A program made the translations under genes and the position numbers. Positions 1 to 6,454 of a stretch of 10,989 bases of DNA are shown piece after piece. The notes below the pieces were generated by a model. The model searched no databases. It had not been told where the DNA came from and worked only from the letters and a program-made list of their open reading frames with translations. Source of the DNA: Mailhella sp. (lineage in GTDB: Bacteria; Desulfobacterota; Desulfovibrionia; Desulfovibrionales; Desulfovibrionaceae); the NCBI GenBank assembly GCA_024404335.1, contig JAKSQA010000018.1, forward strand, positions 1 to 10,989. The letters run 5' to 3'. Positions within the stretch are counted from its first letter, which is position 1. Every line of letters starts with the position of its first letter.

Positions 1-852
1 TCAAGGATATGCGACTCGCTGATGTACACGGGTATCTCCGTCGCACTGCTCGAGGTCATCGTACGCGTATGGCTTCTTGAGGACCCGTGCGGCTGCACCG
101 TGACGGAACAGCCGGTGTTCGTCTTCACCGTGCTCAATATGGTCAACGCCCTGTACATCTGCGCCCACAATATCTATCGGGGCTTCCCGAAGGAAGCCTG
201 CTTCGGTAACCTCTTCCGGAGCGCGCTCGCCATCCCCATGTCAAGCATGTACGACAGGAAGTTCTTCTACGCGCTTATATTCGCACGCGTTGCCGATCCG
301 TCCGCCTACCTTGTCCCAGCGGCAGCCATCGTGACGAAATGCGCATCCGACACCGTGGCATGCGTCATCGAATCCGTTGCAGACCGCCGGAACAACTACA
401 TGCTCCGGAAACGCGACTTCTCGAACAGGCTGCGCGGCCTCTTCGACTGCTACACGCGGCTAGAGCTGGCCTTTCCGGATGCCGACATACTCGCTCTTCT
501 CGGCAGGCCGAAGGAATTCCTGAAGATCACCTCCTCCACTGCGGAAGGCACGGCCCTTCAGGTGGAAAGCTTCATCAATGCGCTCGACCTCATGTACTTC
601 TGGTACTACCAGCCCTGCGCCCAGCAGACCCTAATGTCCAGGCTGCGCTCGATGACACAGGAGGAGCGCCTCGTCTTCAGCCGCTTCCAGAGCATCCTCC
701 ACAATGTCCAGGAAATCTGCCAGCTCTTCGTCGACGGCATGCTCGGCACGAACTTCTCCAAGGCGCTCTCGTTCTACCTCGACAACCATGACGACTACAT
801 AGGCACCATCACCCGGCTGTGCGAGAAGATCGACAAGAGGAAAAGTCGGTGA
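1..852 (+). CDS. Unrecognised membrane protein, 5' end outside window (partial)
   Basis: The reading frame is already open at base 1 and runs to a TGA at 850-852. The first ATG is at 22 but has no convincing ribosome binding site, so the gene probably begins upstream of the window. The visible 283 residues have hydrophobic segments near the start (MYTGISVALLEVIVRVWLL, then QPVFVFTVLNMVNALYIC) and a third around FFYALIFARVADPSAYLVPA. A C-terminal part of about 150 residues follows that is charged and mostly helical-looking, with RDFSNRLRGLFDCYTRLEL and a lysine/arginine-rich end. This suggests an inner-membrane protein with a cytoplasmic C-terminal domain. I do not recognise the family and see no catalytic motif. 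It is the last gene of its transcript, because a strong terminator follows 25 bp after the stop. It is convergent with the ABC exporter gene. Confidence 0.7.
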   Translation, partial: SRICDSLMYTGISVALLEVIVRVWLLEDPCGCTVTEQPVFVFTVLNMVNALYICAHNIYRGFPKEACFGNLFRSALAIPMSSMYDRKFFYALIFARVADPSAYLVPAAAIVTKCASDTVACVIESVADRRNNYMLRKRDFSNRLRGLFDCYTRLELAFPDADILALLGRPKEFLKITSSTAEGTALQVESFINALDLMYFWYYQPCAQQTLMSRLRSMTQEERLVFSRFQSILHNVQEICQLFVDGMLGTNFSKALSFYLDNHDDYIGTITRLCEKIDKRKSR

Positions 853-877
853 TCCTCCCCTCCGCAGGGATCGCATG

Positions 878-915
878 ATAAAAGGAAGGCCTCCCGAGGG
901 AGGCCTTCCTTTTAT
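878..915. terminator. Bidirectional rho-independent terminator
   Basis: There is a perfect 18-bp inverted repeat (878-895 with 898-915) around a 2-base centre. Its GC-rich core GGAAGGCCTCCC is flanked by AAAA on the left and TTTT on the right, so each strand ends in a U-run. It lies between the convergent membrane-protein gene (stop at 852) and ABC-exporter gene (stop at 939), and can end both transcripts. Confidence 0.92.
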
Positions 916-938
916 ATTTTCCCGCATGCGCACCGGGA

Positions 939-2783
939 TCAGGCGGATACCACTGCGGGCTCCCGTGCGGCGGATACCGCCGAAGCGGACGGCTGAAGCT
1001 CTTCAGGCGCGTCCTTCTCCTCCGCCGCCTTGAACTGCATGTCGTACAGAAGACGGTACTGCCCCCCGGGAACCGCCATCAGCTCCTCATGGGTCCCCAG
1101 CTCGGCAAGCCTTCCCTCCTGGATGACGGCTATGCGGTCGGCATTCCTGACCGTCGAAAGCCTGTGTGCGATGACGAATACGGTCCTGTCCTTCATGAGG
1201 TTGTCGATGGCCTTCTGCACGATCTCCTCGGACTTGTTGTCCAGCGCCGACGTGGCCTCATCAAGGATGATGATGGGGGCATCCTTGAGGAATGCCCTGG
1301 CGATGGCCACACGCTGCCTCTGGCCGCCGGAAAGCAGCGTCCCGCGCTCGCCTATGTGTGTATCAAGGCCGTCTGCAAGCGAGGCGATGAAGTCGGTGAG
1401 GCAGGCCTCCCGGACGGCCCGGTCGACCTCTTCCGGCGAGGCGTCGCTGCGGCCCAGCATTATGTTCTCTCGTATCGTGCCGTCGAAAAGGAAGTTGTCC
1501 TGGAACACGACGGCGATGTTCTGCCTGAGGTCATGCAGCCTTATGCGGCGCACATCAATGCCGTCGATCATGACGGCGCCCTCATCCACGTCATAGAACC
1601 GCGGAATCAGGGCGGCGATGGTGCTCTTGCCGCCGCCCGAGTTGCCCACAAGGGCCAGCATCTCGCCTGCACGCACGTCGAGGCAGATGTCATGGAGCAC
1701 CTTCCTCTCCTTCGAATAGCCGAAGCCGACATGGCTGAAGCACACGCCGCGCCCCGCCCGCTCCAGAGGGACGGCATCCGCAGCCTCGCCGAGCACTTCC
1801 TCCCGTTCGAGGATGGAGAACACGCGGTCGATGGCCAGGAAGGACTGCTGCACGGAAACGGCGACCTTGGATATGTTCTTCAGCGGCGTGTAGAGCATGA
1901 GCAGCGCCGTGATGAAAGACACGAAGTTGCCCGAGGTGATGCGCCCCTCGACGATGAGCCAGCTGCCGAGCGCGATGGCGAGCCCAAGCCCGATGGAGAT
2001 CACGAAGTGCATGAAGGGATTGATCCACGCCGTGCGCCGCATCATCCGCATGCTGAGGGAGAACACCTCATCAAGCAGCGCTCCGAACCGACCATGCAGC
2101 CTGTCCTGCAGATTGTACGCCATGATGGTCCGGCTGCCGGCGAACGTCTCGTTGTACGTCGTGTTCACGCTCGACATGCAGCCCGTGTTCCGCTTCACCA
2201 GATCCTTAAGCAGCTTCTTGACTCTGGCGAGAGGCGCCACTGCGACGACCAGTATCACTACGGAGACGATGGTGAGCTCCCATGAATTATACAGAAGCAC
2301 GCCGATAAGGGCCACCGATGAGCATATCCGCGTGATGAAGCTCTTCAGGTTGCCCAGCAGGCCGGAGCAGGCGAGCTCCGCATCGGTGTTGAAGCGGTAC
2401 ATGACCTCGCCCGAGGTGCTTCTGTCGAAATACGCGGGCTCTATGTCCACAAGCTTCTCATAAAGCCGTGACTTGAGGCTCATGGTGAGCCTGCCGCCCA
2501 CCCACGTATTCAGGTAGGTGCCGCCATAGCTGAGCAGCCCCTGCACGGTGGTGAACCCCACGATAAGCAGGGGGATGTACCACGGCGAATCCATATCCTT
2601 GCCCACGATGACGATATCGGTGTAGGGCTTGAGGAAAAGCGCTATGACGGCGTCGAGGGCGCCTGTGGGAACGCAGATCAGCAGGGAAAGCAGGGCCGTG
2701 CCCCAGATGGGGCTGACGAACGGCCACATTCGGGAATAGTTGCGGTAGAACTGGTTCGCCTTTAACAATTCGGGGATGCTCAT
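939..2783 (-). CDS. MsbA-type ABC exporter (fused permease and ATPase)
   Basis: This is a 614-residue half-transporter of the ABCB/MsbA kind, expected to act as a homodimer in the inner membrane. Flipping of lipid A-core or another lipid is the usual role, and the exact substrate is inferred. An N-terminal six-helix domain spans roughly residues 20-310. An ATPase domain spans about 345-585, with Walker A GNSGGGKST (380-388), Q-loop FQDN (Q428), signature LSGGQ (484-488), Walker B IIILDE (504-509), D-loop SALD and H-loop His540, so all ATPase motifs are intact. I chose ATG 2783 (MSIPELL) over an upstream in-frame ATG at 2906 because GGAG lies six bases before it and the family starts near here. 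The extra 41 residues upstream would overlap the promoter. The last ~25 residues are a low-complexity Ala/Ser/Glu/Pro tail. A more general multidrug or peptide exporter is the alternative. Confidence 0.93.
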   Translation of the reverse strand: MSIPELLKANQFYRNYSRMWPFVSPIWGTALLSLLICVPTGALDAVIALFLKPYTDIVIVGKDMDSPWYIPLLIVGFTTVQGLLSYGGTYLNTWVGGRLTMSLKSRLYEKLVDIEPAYFDRSTSGEVMYRFNTDAELACSGLLGNLKSFITRICSSVALIGVLLYNSWELTIVSVVILVVAVAPLARVKKLLKDLVKRNTGCMSSVNTTYNETFAGSRTIMAYNLQDRLHGRFGALLDEVFSLSMRMMRRTAWINPFMHFVISIGLGLAIALGSWLIVEGRITSGNFVSFITALLMLYTPLKNISKVAVSVQQSFLAIDRVFSILEREEVLGEAADAVPLERAGRGVCFSHVGFGYSKERKVLHDICLDVRAGEMLALVGNSGGGKSTIAALIPRFYDVDEGAVMIDGIDVRRIRLHDLRQNIAVVFQDNFLFDGTIRENIMLGRSDASPEEVDRAVREACLTDFIASLADGLDTHIGERGTLLSGGQRQRVAIARAFLKDAPIIILDEATSALDNKSEEIVQKAIDNLMKDRTVFVIAHRLSTVRNADRIAVIQEGRLAELGTHEELMAVPGGQYRLLYDMQFKAAEEKDAPEELQPSASAVSAAREPAVVSA

Positions 2784-2823
2784 CGGGTTCTCCGGAATCG
2801 GCTTTCTGTTGCGGATGCCCGTG

Positions 2824-2852
2824 ATGGTAGTACCTCGCCGTTCCTTTGGCAA
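2824..2852 (-). promoter_or_regulatory. Candidate sigma70-type promoter of the ABC exporter gene
   Basis: On the - strand TTGCCA (2847-2852) is followed after 17 bases by TACCAT (2824-2829). The -35 matches the consensus in five of six positions and the -10 in four. It lies about 40 bases upstream of the chosen ATG at 2783. The tRNA terminator upstream makes a separate promoter necessary. Confidence 0.45.
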
Positions 2853-2927
2853 GGACGGCCGGGCCGCACATGAGACGATGGCCGGCTTTCCGAAATCCGG
2901 AATCATCCGCTTCCGCCCGAAGACACG

Positions 2928-2955
2928 AAAAAGCCCGGTGATTTCTCACCGGGCT
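2928..2955 (-). terminator. Rho-independent terminator of tRNA-Leu
   Basis: A 10-bp perfect stem (AGCCCGGTGA, 2946-2955 paired with 2932-2941) encloses a GAAA loop as read on the - strand. It is followed by a run of five T (2932-2928). It begins 12 bases after the tRNA CCA end and insulates the ABC exporter gene from tRNA transcription. Confidence 0.9.
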
Positions 2956-2967
2956 GTGATTTCTAGG

Positions 2968-3052
2968 TGGTGCCCAGAGGGAGACTCGAACTCCCACACC
3001 ATTCGGCACTACCACCTCAAGATAGCGTGTCTACCAATTTCACCATCTGGGC
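2968..3052 (-). tRNA. tRNA-Leu (anticodon GAG), CCA encoded
   Basis: The - strand reads as an 85-nt class II tRNA. The acceptor stem pairs GCCCAGA with TCTGGGC and is followed by encoded ACCA. The D-arm is GGTGAAATTGGTAGACACG, typical of tRNA-Leu. The anticodon stem CTATC/GGTAG carries the loop TTGAGGT, giving anticodon GAG, which reads CUC and CUU leucine codons. A long variable arm (TGCCGAATGGTG) and a T-arm GGGAG-TTCGAGT-CTCCC follow. CUC is a heavily used leucine codon in the surrounding genes. Confidence 0.97.
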
Positions 3053-3061
3053 ACAGGAGGA

Positions 3062-3090
3062 CTTATATGGAAAAACATCGCCCTTGGCAA
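3062..3090 (-). promoter_or_regulatory. Promoter of tRNA-Leu
   Basis: On the - strand TTGCCA (3085-3090), exactly 17 bases, then TATAAG (3062-3067). The tRNA 5' end (3052) is ten bases past the -10 box, as expected for a short leader. An AT-rich run (AAAAAAACAC) lies immediately upstream of the -35 and may act as an UP element. Confidence 0.8.
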
Positions 3091-3125
3091 GTGTTTTTTT
3101 CAGTTCCGATGAAATTTACTTCGCA

Positions 3126-3154
3126 TTGACAATATCCGCATCATAGGCTATTCA
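3126..3154 (+). promoter_or_regulatory. Promoter of the SRP RNA gene
   Basis: A perfect TTGACA (3126-3131) is followed after 17 bases by TATTCA (3149-3154). Transcription would start near 3161-3162, which coincides with the first base of the closing helix of the SRP RNA. The promoter is back to back with that of tRNA-Leu. Confidence 0.85.
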
Positions 3155-3161
3155 GAAAAAC

Positions 3162-3243
3162 GAACCGAGCGGCGGTCGCGCCGCCAACCCCGCCAGATCC
3201 GAAAGGAAGCAACGGTAACGGTTGCTGCCGGGTGTTCGGTTCC
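3162..3243 (+). ncRNA. ffs: Small bacterial signal recognition particle RNA (4.5S RNA)
   Basis: This is the RNA of the signal recognition particle. It binds Ffh to deliver membrane and secreted proteins co-translationally. The hallmark apical region CCAGATCCGAAAGGAAGCA is present, with the conserved AGCA side of the Ffh-binding internal loop and a GNRA cap of the form GAAA (E. coli has GGAA). It is followed by the typical GGTAACGG and GCCGGGTGT segments. The ends pair as GAACCGA (3162-3168) with TCGGTTC (3236-3242). A promoter ends eight bases before the RNA and a terminator begins three bases after it, which fixes both ends to within a few bases. It is the short (Alu-less) type of about 82 nt. 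Confidence 0.93.
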
Positions 3244-3245
3244 TT

Positions 3246-3274
3246 AAAGGCGCAAATTCGTTTGTGCCTTTTTT
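3246..3274 (+). terminator. Rho-independent terminator of the SRP RNA gene
   Basis: The stem AAAGGCGCAAA (3246-3256) pairs with TTTGTGCCTTT (3261-3271, one G-U pair) around a stable TTCG loop, and a T-run reaches 3274. It begins right after the SRP RNA closing helix. Confidence 0.92.
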
Positions 3275-3317
3275 ATTTCCGTGCATATCCTCCCTTCACT
3301 GCAGCATGGAATCCCTT

Positions 3318-3824
3318 ATGTCCCACGGAATACGACTCCCCCTTCTGCTCGCACTCGCGGCATCGCTCTTCCTCCTGAGCGGCTGCGGCCTCTACCGCCA
3401 CCCGGCGCCCGACCTGAAGCCGGCATCTTCCGGCAGCGAGCTGCAGGGGCTCGGCGGCGCCATCGCCAAGACCGCCATGTCGCAGGTGGGAAAATCCTAT
3501 GTGAGCGGGGCCGCCTCCCCTTCCAAAGGATTCGACTGCTCCGGCCTTGTGCAGTGGGCCTGTGCCGCCAACGGCGTATCCGTTCCGCGCAGAAGCGCCG
3601 ACCAGGCCTCCGCCGGCCGCGCCGTCGGCAGGACCGGCCTCCGCCCCGGCGACATCCTCGTCTTCCGCATTCCCCGGTCCGGCTACCACACCGGCATCTA
3701 CACGGGAGGAGGCAGATTCGTGCACAGCCCGAAGCCCGGCGCGAAGGTCCGGATGGAAAACCTCTCCCTGGACTACTGGGTCCGCACCTACATCGCAGCG
3801 AGAAGGGTCACAGGCGTACGCTGA
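3318..3824 (+). CDS. NlpC/P60-family lipoprotein, probable peptidoglycan endopeptidase
   Basis: This 168-residue exported lipoprotein resembles Spr/NlpC-type enzymes, which cut peptide stems of peptidoglycan. A signal peptide ends in the lipobox LLSGC, with the lipidated Cys at residue 23, followed by a short Pro/Ser linker to about residue 45. The NlpC/P60 domain carries the catalytic Cys74 in FDCSGLVQ, His124 in YHTGIY and a third polar residue, His136, in RFVHSP, so the triad is complete. The start is uncertain: ATG 3318 gives a normal signal peptide and has a weak GGA upstream, while ATG 3306 would add MESL; neither has a good ribosome binding site. The gene lies just after the SRP RNA terminator with no clear promoter of its own, and is convergent with the LysR gene (36-bp gap, no obvious terminator). 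Localisation in the outer or inner membrane leaflet is inferred. Confidence 0.88.
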   Translation: MSHGIRLPLLLALAASLFLLSGCGLYRHPAPDLKPASSGSELQGLGGAIAKTAMSQVGKSYVSGAASPSKGFDCSGLVQWACAANGVSVPRRSADQASAGRAVGRTGLRPGDILVFRIPRSGYHTGIYTGGGRFVHSPKPGAKVRMENLSLDYWVRTYIAARRVTGVR

Positions 3825-3860
3825 GGACGCGCCCGTCCCCTGCGGCAGACCAGCGGTCCC

Positions 3861-4766
3861 TTAAAAGAATCCGTTTCCGCTGCCGCCCAGCATTCCGTAC
3901 CTCTTCCGCAGATCGCTTCTGAAGAATTCCACGACCTCCCGCCTCTTGAACTCCGTGTTCCAGAGCAGGTACACGTTTCCCACCGGGAAGGACACCCTGT
4001 CCATATCGAGGATCACCAGGTCCCTCATCGAGGCATCGTGCGCGATCCTCTTCGCAAGCGTGAGGGGGATGGCCGTCCATCCGACGCCCAGAGCCGCCCA
4101 GTAGACCGCGCACAGCACGTCGTTCACCACCCAGAACGTCGGACTCACGATGTAGCGGCTGTTCTCCTCGCTGAACAGGATCTGCCTGTAGTGCGCCAGG
4201 TCCTGCTGGCGTACGGTCTTCTGCGCCGCCAGCGGCGATTTCCTGGATGCGACGACGCAGTAGCGCATCTGCCCCAGGCACAGCATCTCGCAGTTCTCCC
4301 CCATGCGCGGCTCCTCTCCGAGGACGATTCCGACATGGTCCTCCCCCTTGCCGACGCGGCGCCATACCTGCTCCCCGGGGAATATCTGGAACGTCCCCCC
4401 GAGGAAGGGGAAACGCTCCGACATGGCGGCGATGGTTTCCGAAACACCCTGGAACGGCACGCCGTGGCTGATGGAGACATTGAACCTCGAGGCCTCCCCC
4501 TTGAACTCGGCAATGGCCCTGGCATCGAACCGCTGGCACTGCCTGAGCACGTTCCTCGCCTCCTGGAGCATGTCCTTTCCCGCCTCCGTCAGTACGGGGG
4601 AGCGGGCGCTCCTGTCGAACAGCTCGACGCCGAGCGTATCCTCCAGCATCGCCACATGGGTGCTCACCACCGACTGGGCGCGCCCCAGCGCCCTGCCTGC
4701 TGCGGAGAACGACCCCTGCTCGGCCGCCGCCACAAATGCCCTGAGCTGCTCTATCGTCCAGTTCAT
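3861..4766 (-). CDS. LysR-family transcriptional regulator, probable regulator of the adjacent efflux operon
   Basis: The 301-residue length is normal for the family. The N-terminal winged helix-turn-helix is textbook: IEQLRAFVAAAEQGSFSAAG, then LGRAQSVVSTHVAMLEDTLG and VELFDRSARSPVLTEAG. The remainder (about 90-290) is the periplasmic-binding-protein-like effector domain, and no ligand can be read from it. The ATG at 4766 is supported by GGAGG with six bases of spacing. It is transcribed divergently from the RND efflux operon across a 177-bp AT-rich gap, the usual arrangement for a LysR regulator and its target, so control of the pump (and of itself) is a reasonable inference. The product ends with a Gly-rich GGSGNGFF. 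The inducer is unknown. Confidence 0.92.
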   Translation of the reverse strand: MNWTIEQLRAFVAAAEQGSFSAAGRALGRAQSVVSTHVAMLEDTLGVELFDRSARSPVLTEAGKDMLQEARNVLRQCQRFDARAIAEFKGEASRFNVSISHGVPFQGVSETIAAMSERFPFLGGTFQIFPGEQVWRRVGKGEDHVGIVLGEEPRMGENCEMLCLGQMRYCVVASRKSPLAAQKTVRQQDLAHYRQILFSEENSRYIVSPTFWVVNDVLCAVYWAALGVGWTAIPLTLAKRIAHDASMRDLVILDMDRVSFPVGNVYLLWNTEFKRREVVEFFRSDLRKRYGMLGGSGNGFF

Positions 4767-4781
4767 CGGCCACCTCCATGT

Positions 4782-4800
4782 AGCTTTCCATCAGAAAGCT
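4782..4800. promoter_or_regulatory. Palindrome with T-N11-A spacing, candidate LysR operator
   Basis: A perfect 7-bp inverted repeat AGCTTTC (4782-4788) and GAAAGCT (4794-4800) is separated by five bases. Within it T-N11-A (4785-4797) fits the general LysR-box pattern. It lies 15 bases upstream of the LysR start codon, in its leader or near its transcription start, which suggests autoregulation. On the efflux side it is about 143 bases before the first gene. Binding is inferred. Confidence 0.45.
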
Positions 4801-4836
4801 GATATTATCTCATTTTATATAACAAAAAATATAGAG
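4801..4836. promoter_or_regulatory. AT-rich divergent promoter region between LysR and efflux genes
   Basis: This is a sharply AT-rich block in an otherwise GC-rich window. On the - strand it contains GATAAT (4804-4809, five of six to a -10 box) and TATAAA (4814-4819), either of which could serve the LysR gene, although no good -35 is paired with them. For the + strand efflux operon I found no convincing pair of boxes; TTGACG at 4883-4888 lacks a partner at normal spacing, as may be the case for an activator-dependent promoter. Confidence 0.35.
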
Positions 4837-4943
4837 TATGTCGATGAAGATTTTCACATATCCGGACTAAAAACAGCGGTACTTGACGGCATGTTATCTA
4901 CTTTTCCGGCAGTCAGGACCCGCTCATCGCACAGGAGTCATCC

Positions 4944-6361
4944 ATGGCGAAAATAAAAACACTCCTCACGGCATGCTGCCTGCTCGCGCTTACGGGCTGC
5001 AGCCTCGCCCCCGACTATGCCCGTCCGACGATGGATATCCCCGCCGAGTGGACCGCCTCGCAGCAGCAGGCCCTGCAGCTGAAGTGGTGGGAACGATTCG
5101 GAGACAAGACCCTCAACGCCCTTGTCGAGGAAGCTCTTGACCATAACAGGAACATCGCCGTCATGATGGCGAACGTCGACCAGGCCCAGGCGGGCCTCGG
5201 CATAGCCCGCGATGCCATGCTTCCCGTCCCCGCGGCCTCCGCAGACGGCACGCGCGTCATGGCCCGCGACGCCATGTCTCCCACGGCCCTCAGGAACGGC
5301 GGCAAGAACACCCACGCCTTCACCGGAGCCCTCGCCGCCAGCTGGACGCTGGACTTCTGGGGCAAATACTGGAATGCCGCCGAATCCGCCAGGCATTCCC
5401 TCCTCGCTACCGAGGCCGCCCGCGACAACGTCATCCTCACGGTGCAGGCCGCCGTCGTCGAGTCGTATTTCTGGCTGAGCGCCTATACCTGGCAGGAGGA
5501 CATCTGCGCCTCCGTGCTCGCCAGCCGCGAAAGCGAGCTCAAGCTTTACCAAAACAGGTTCGACAACGGGCAGATCAGCGACCTCGACATCCTCAGCATC
5601 AAGGCCAATGTGGAAACGGCCCGGCAGGCCCTGGCCAATGCCAGGATAGCCAAGAACGCGGCCGAATCGTCACTGGCCGTCCTTCTCGGCCGCTCCCCCG
5701 CCGAAGTCATGAAGACACTCGGCGTCAAGGCCCCCGCCGCCCTCATGAGGCCGCTGCCCACCACGCCGGTCCTCCCTGCGGGCCTTCCCTCCGAGATACT
5801 CGAACGCCGCCCCGACATACGCCAGGCCGAGGAAAACCTCATGGCCGCCAACTGCGACATCGGCGTGGCGCGAGCATCCTACTTCCCCTCCTTCTCCATC
5901 ACGGGACTGCTCGGCTCCGCAAGCGTGGACCTCGACCAGCTGCTGCGCGCCTCCAAAGCTATGGGAGCCTTGCCGGCGGCGGGAGCCCCCCCCCCCACCT
6001 CCGGACGGACAAGCGCACCGTAGACCGCTCCGAAGCCGCGAAGCGGGCCGCCGTCTCCACCTACGAGCTCACCGTGCTCAACGCATTCAAGAACGTGCGC
6101 GACGCGCTCGTCAACCAGGAACAGTATGCGAACTCCGTCAAGGCCATGACCGCCGAGGTGGACTATCTCACCAAGGCGCTCCAGCACGCCCGTGTGCGCT
6201 ATGACAACGGCTTCGCCTCATACATCGAGCTGCTCACGACCGAACGCAATCTCTTCAGCGCCCAGCAGGCGCTTGCCGCCGCACACGCCCAGCACCTCGT
6301 CAGCATAGCCGAGGTATGCCTTGCGCTCGGCGGCGGCTGGCAGGATCCCGCATCGAAATAA
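4944..6361 (+). pseudogene. RND efflux outer-membrane channel lipoprotein (OprM/NodT family), frameshifted
   Basis: This is the outer-membrane exit duct of a tripartite efflux pump, a TolC-like trimer anchored by a lipid. ATG 4944 has AGGAG six bases upstream. The signal peptide ends in the lipobox ALTGC (Cys19), followed by SLAPDYARP, a family hallmark. The first frame is normal for about 340 residues (including SEILERRPDIRQAEENLMAA) but stops at TAG 6021-6023. The remaining C-terminal part continues in frame +2 relative to it (VDRSEAAKRAAVSTYELTVL to LALGGGWQDPASK) and ends at TAA 6359-6361. The shift lies between 5958 and about 6012, around an 11-C run (5986-5996), and the usual P-x-F-DGG motif there is lost in every frame. 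With a net change of one added base the gene would encode about 472 residues, a normal OprM length. Truncated product: 359 residues, missing the last coiled-coil hairpin. Error, phase variation and decay are all possible. Confidence 0.85.
5986..5996. repeat. Homopolymeric tract of 11 C inside the channel gene
   Basis: Eleven consecutive C lie within the disrupted segment of the outer-membrane channel gene. Twelve or nine C would join the upstream frame to the downstream frame without any stop, whereas eleven gives a TAG 25 bases later. Such tracts slip during replication and are also a common source of sequencing error. Confidence 0.9.
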
Positions 6362-6362
6362 C

Positions 6363-6435
6363 ATTCCGCCGTCCGCCGCCGGAGCACGCGTTCCCCGGCG
6401 GAATCCGCTGCGGAGTCAGGCGGGCTCTTCCCGCC
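6363..6435 (+). other. Two hairpins in the gap between channel and adaptor genes
   Basis: In the 93-base gap an 8-bp inverted repeat ATTCCGCC (6363-6370) pairs with GGCGGAAT (6397-6404), and GGCGGG (6419-6424) pairs with CCCGCC (6430-6435) around a CTCTT loop. Neither is followed by a T-run, so they are not intrinsic terminators. They could stabilise or process the operon mRNA; this is inference. Confidence 0.5.
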
Positions 6436-6454
6436 CATATCCAAGGAGCAAGAC

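Noticed and set aside
851..875. Near-palindrome GATCCT...GGGATC after the first gene
   Set aside because: It is imperfect and GC-biased, and is overshadowed by the real 18-bp terminator stem immediately downstream.
1089..2285. 398-codon + strand open frame opposite the ABC exporter gene
   Set aside because: The - strand encodes an ABC transporter with all motifs. The + strand frame is His/Arg/Asp-rich shadow sequence.
2784..2906. N-terminal extension of the ABC exporter to ATG 2906
   Set aside because: It would place the candidate promoter and the good ribosome binding site for ATG 2783 inside the gene, and the extra 41 residues do not resemble the family.
4838..4870. Ten-codon frame MSMKIFTYPD upstream of the efflux operon, considered as a leader peptide
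   Set aside because: It has no clear ribosome binding site and no paired attenuator hairpin with T-run, and it is short enough to occur by chance.
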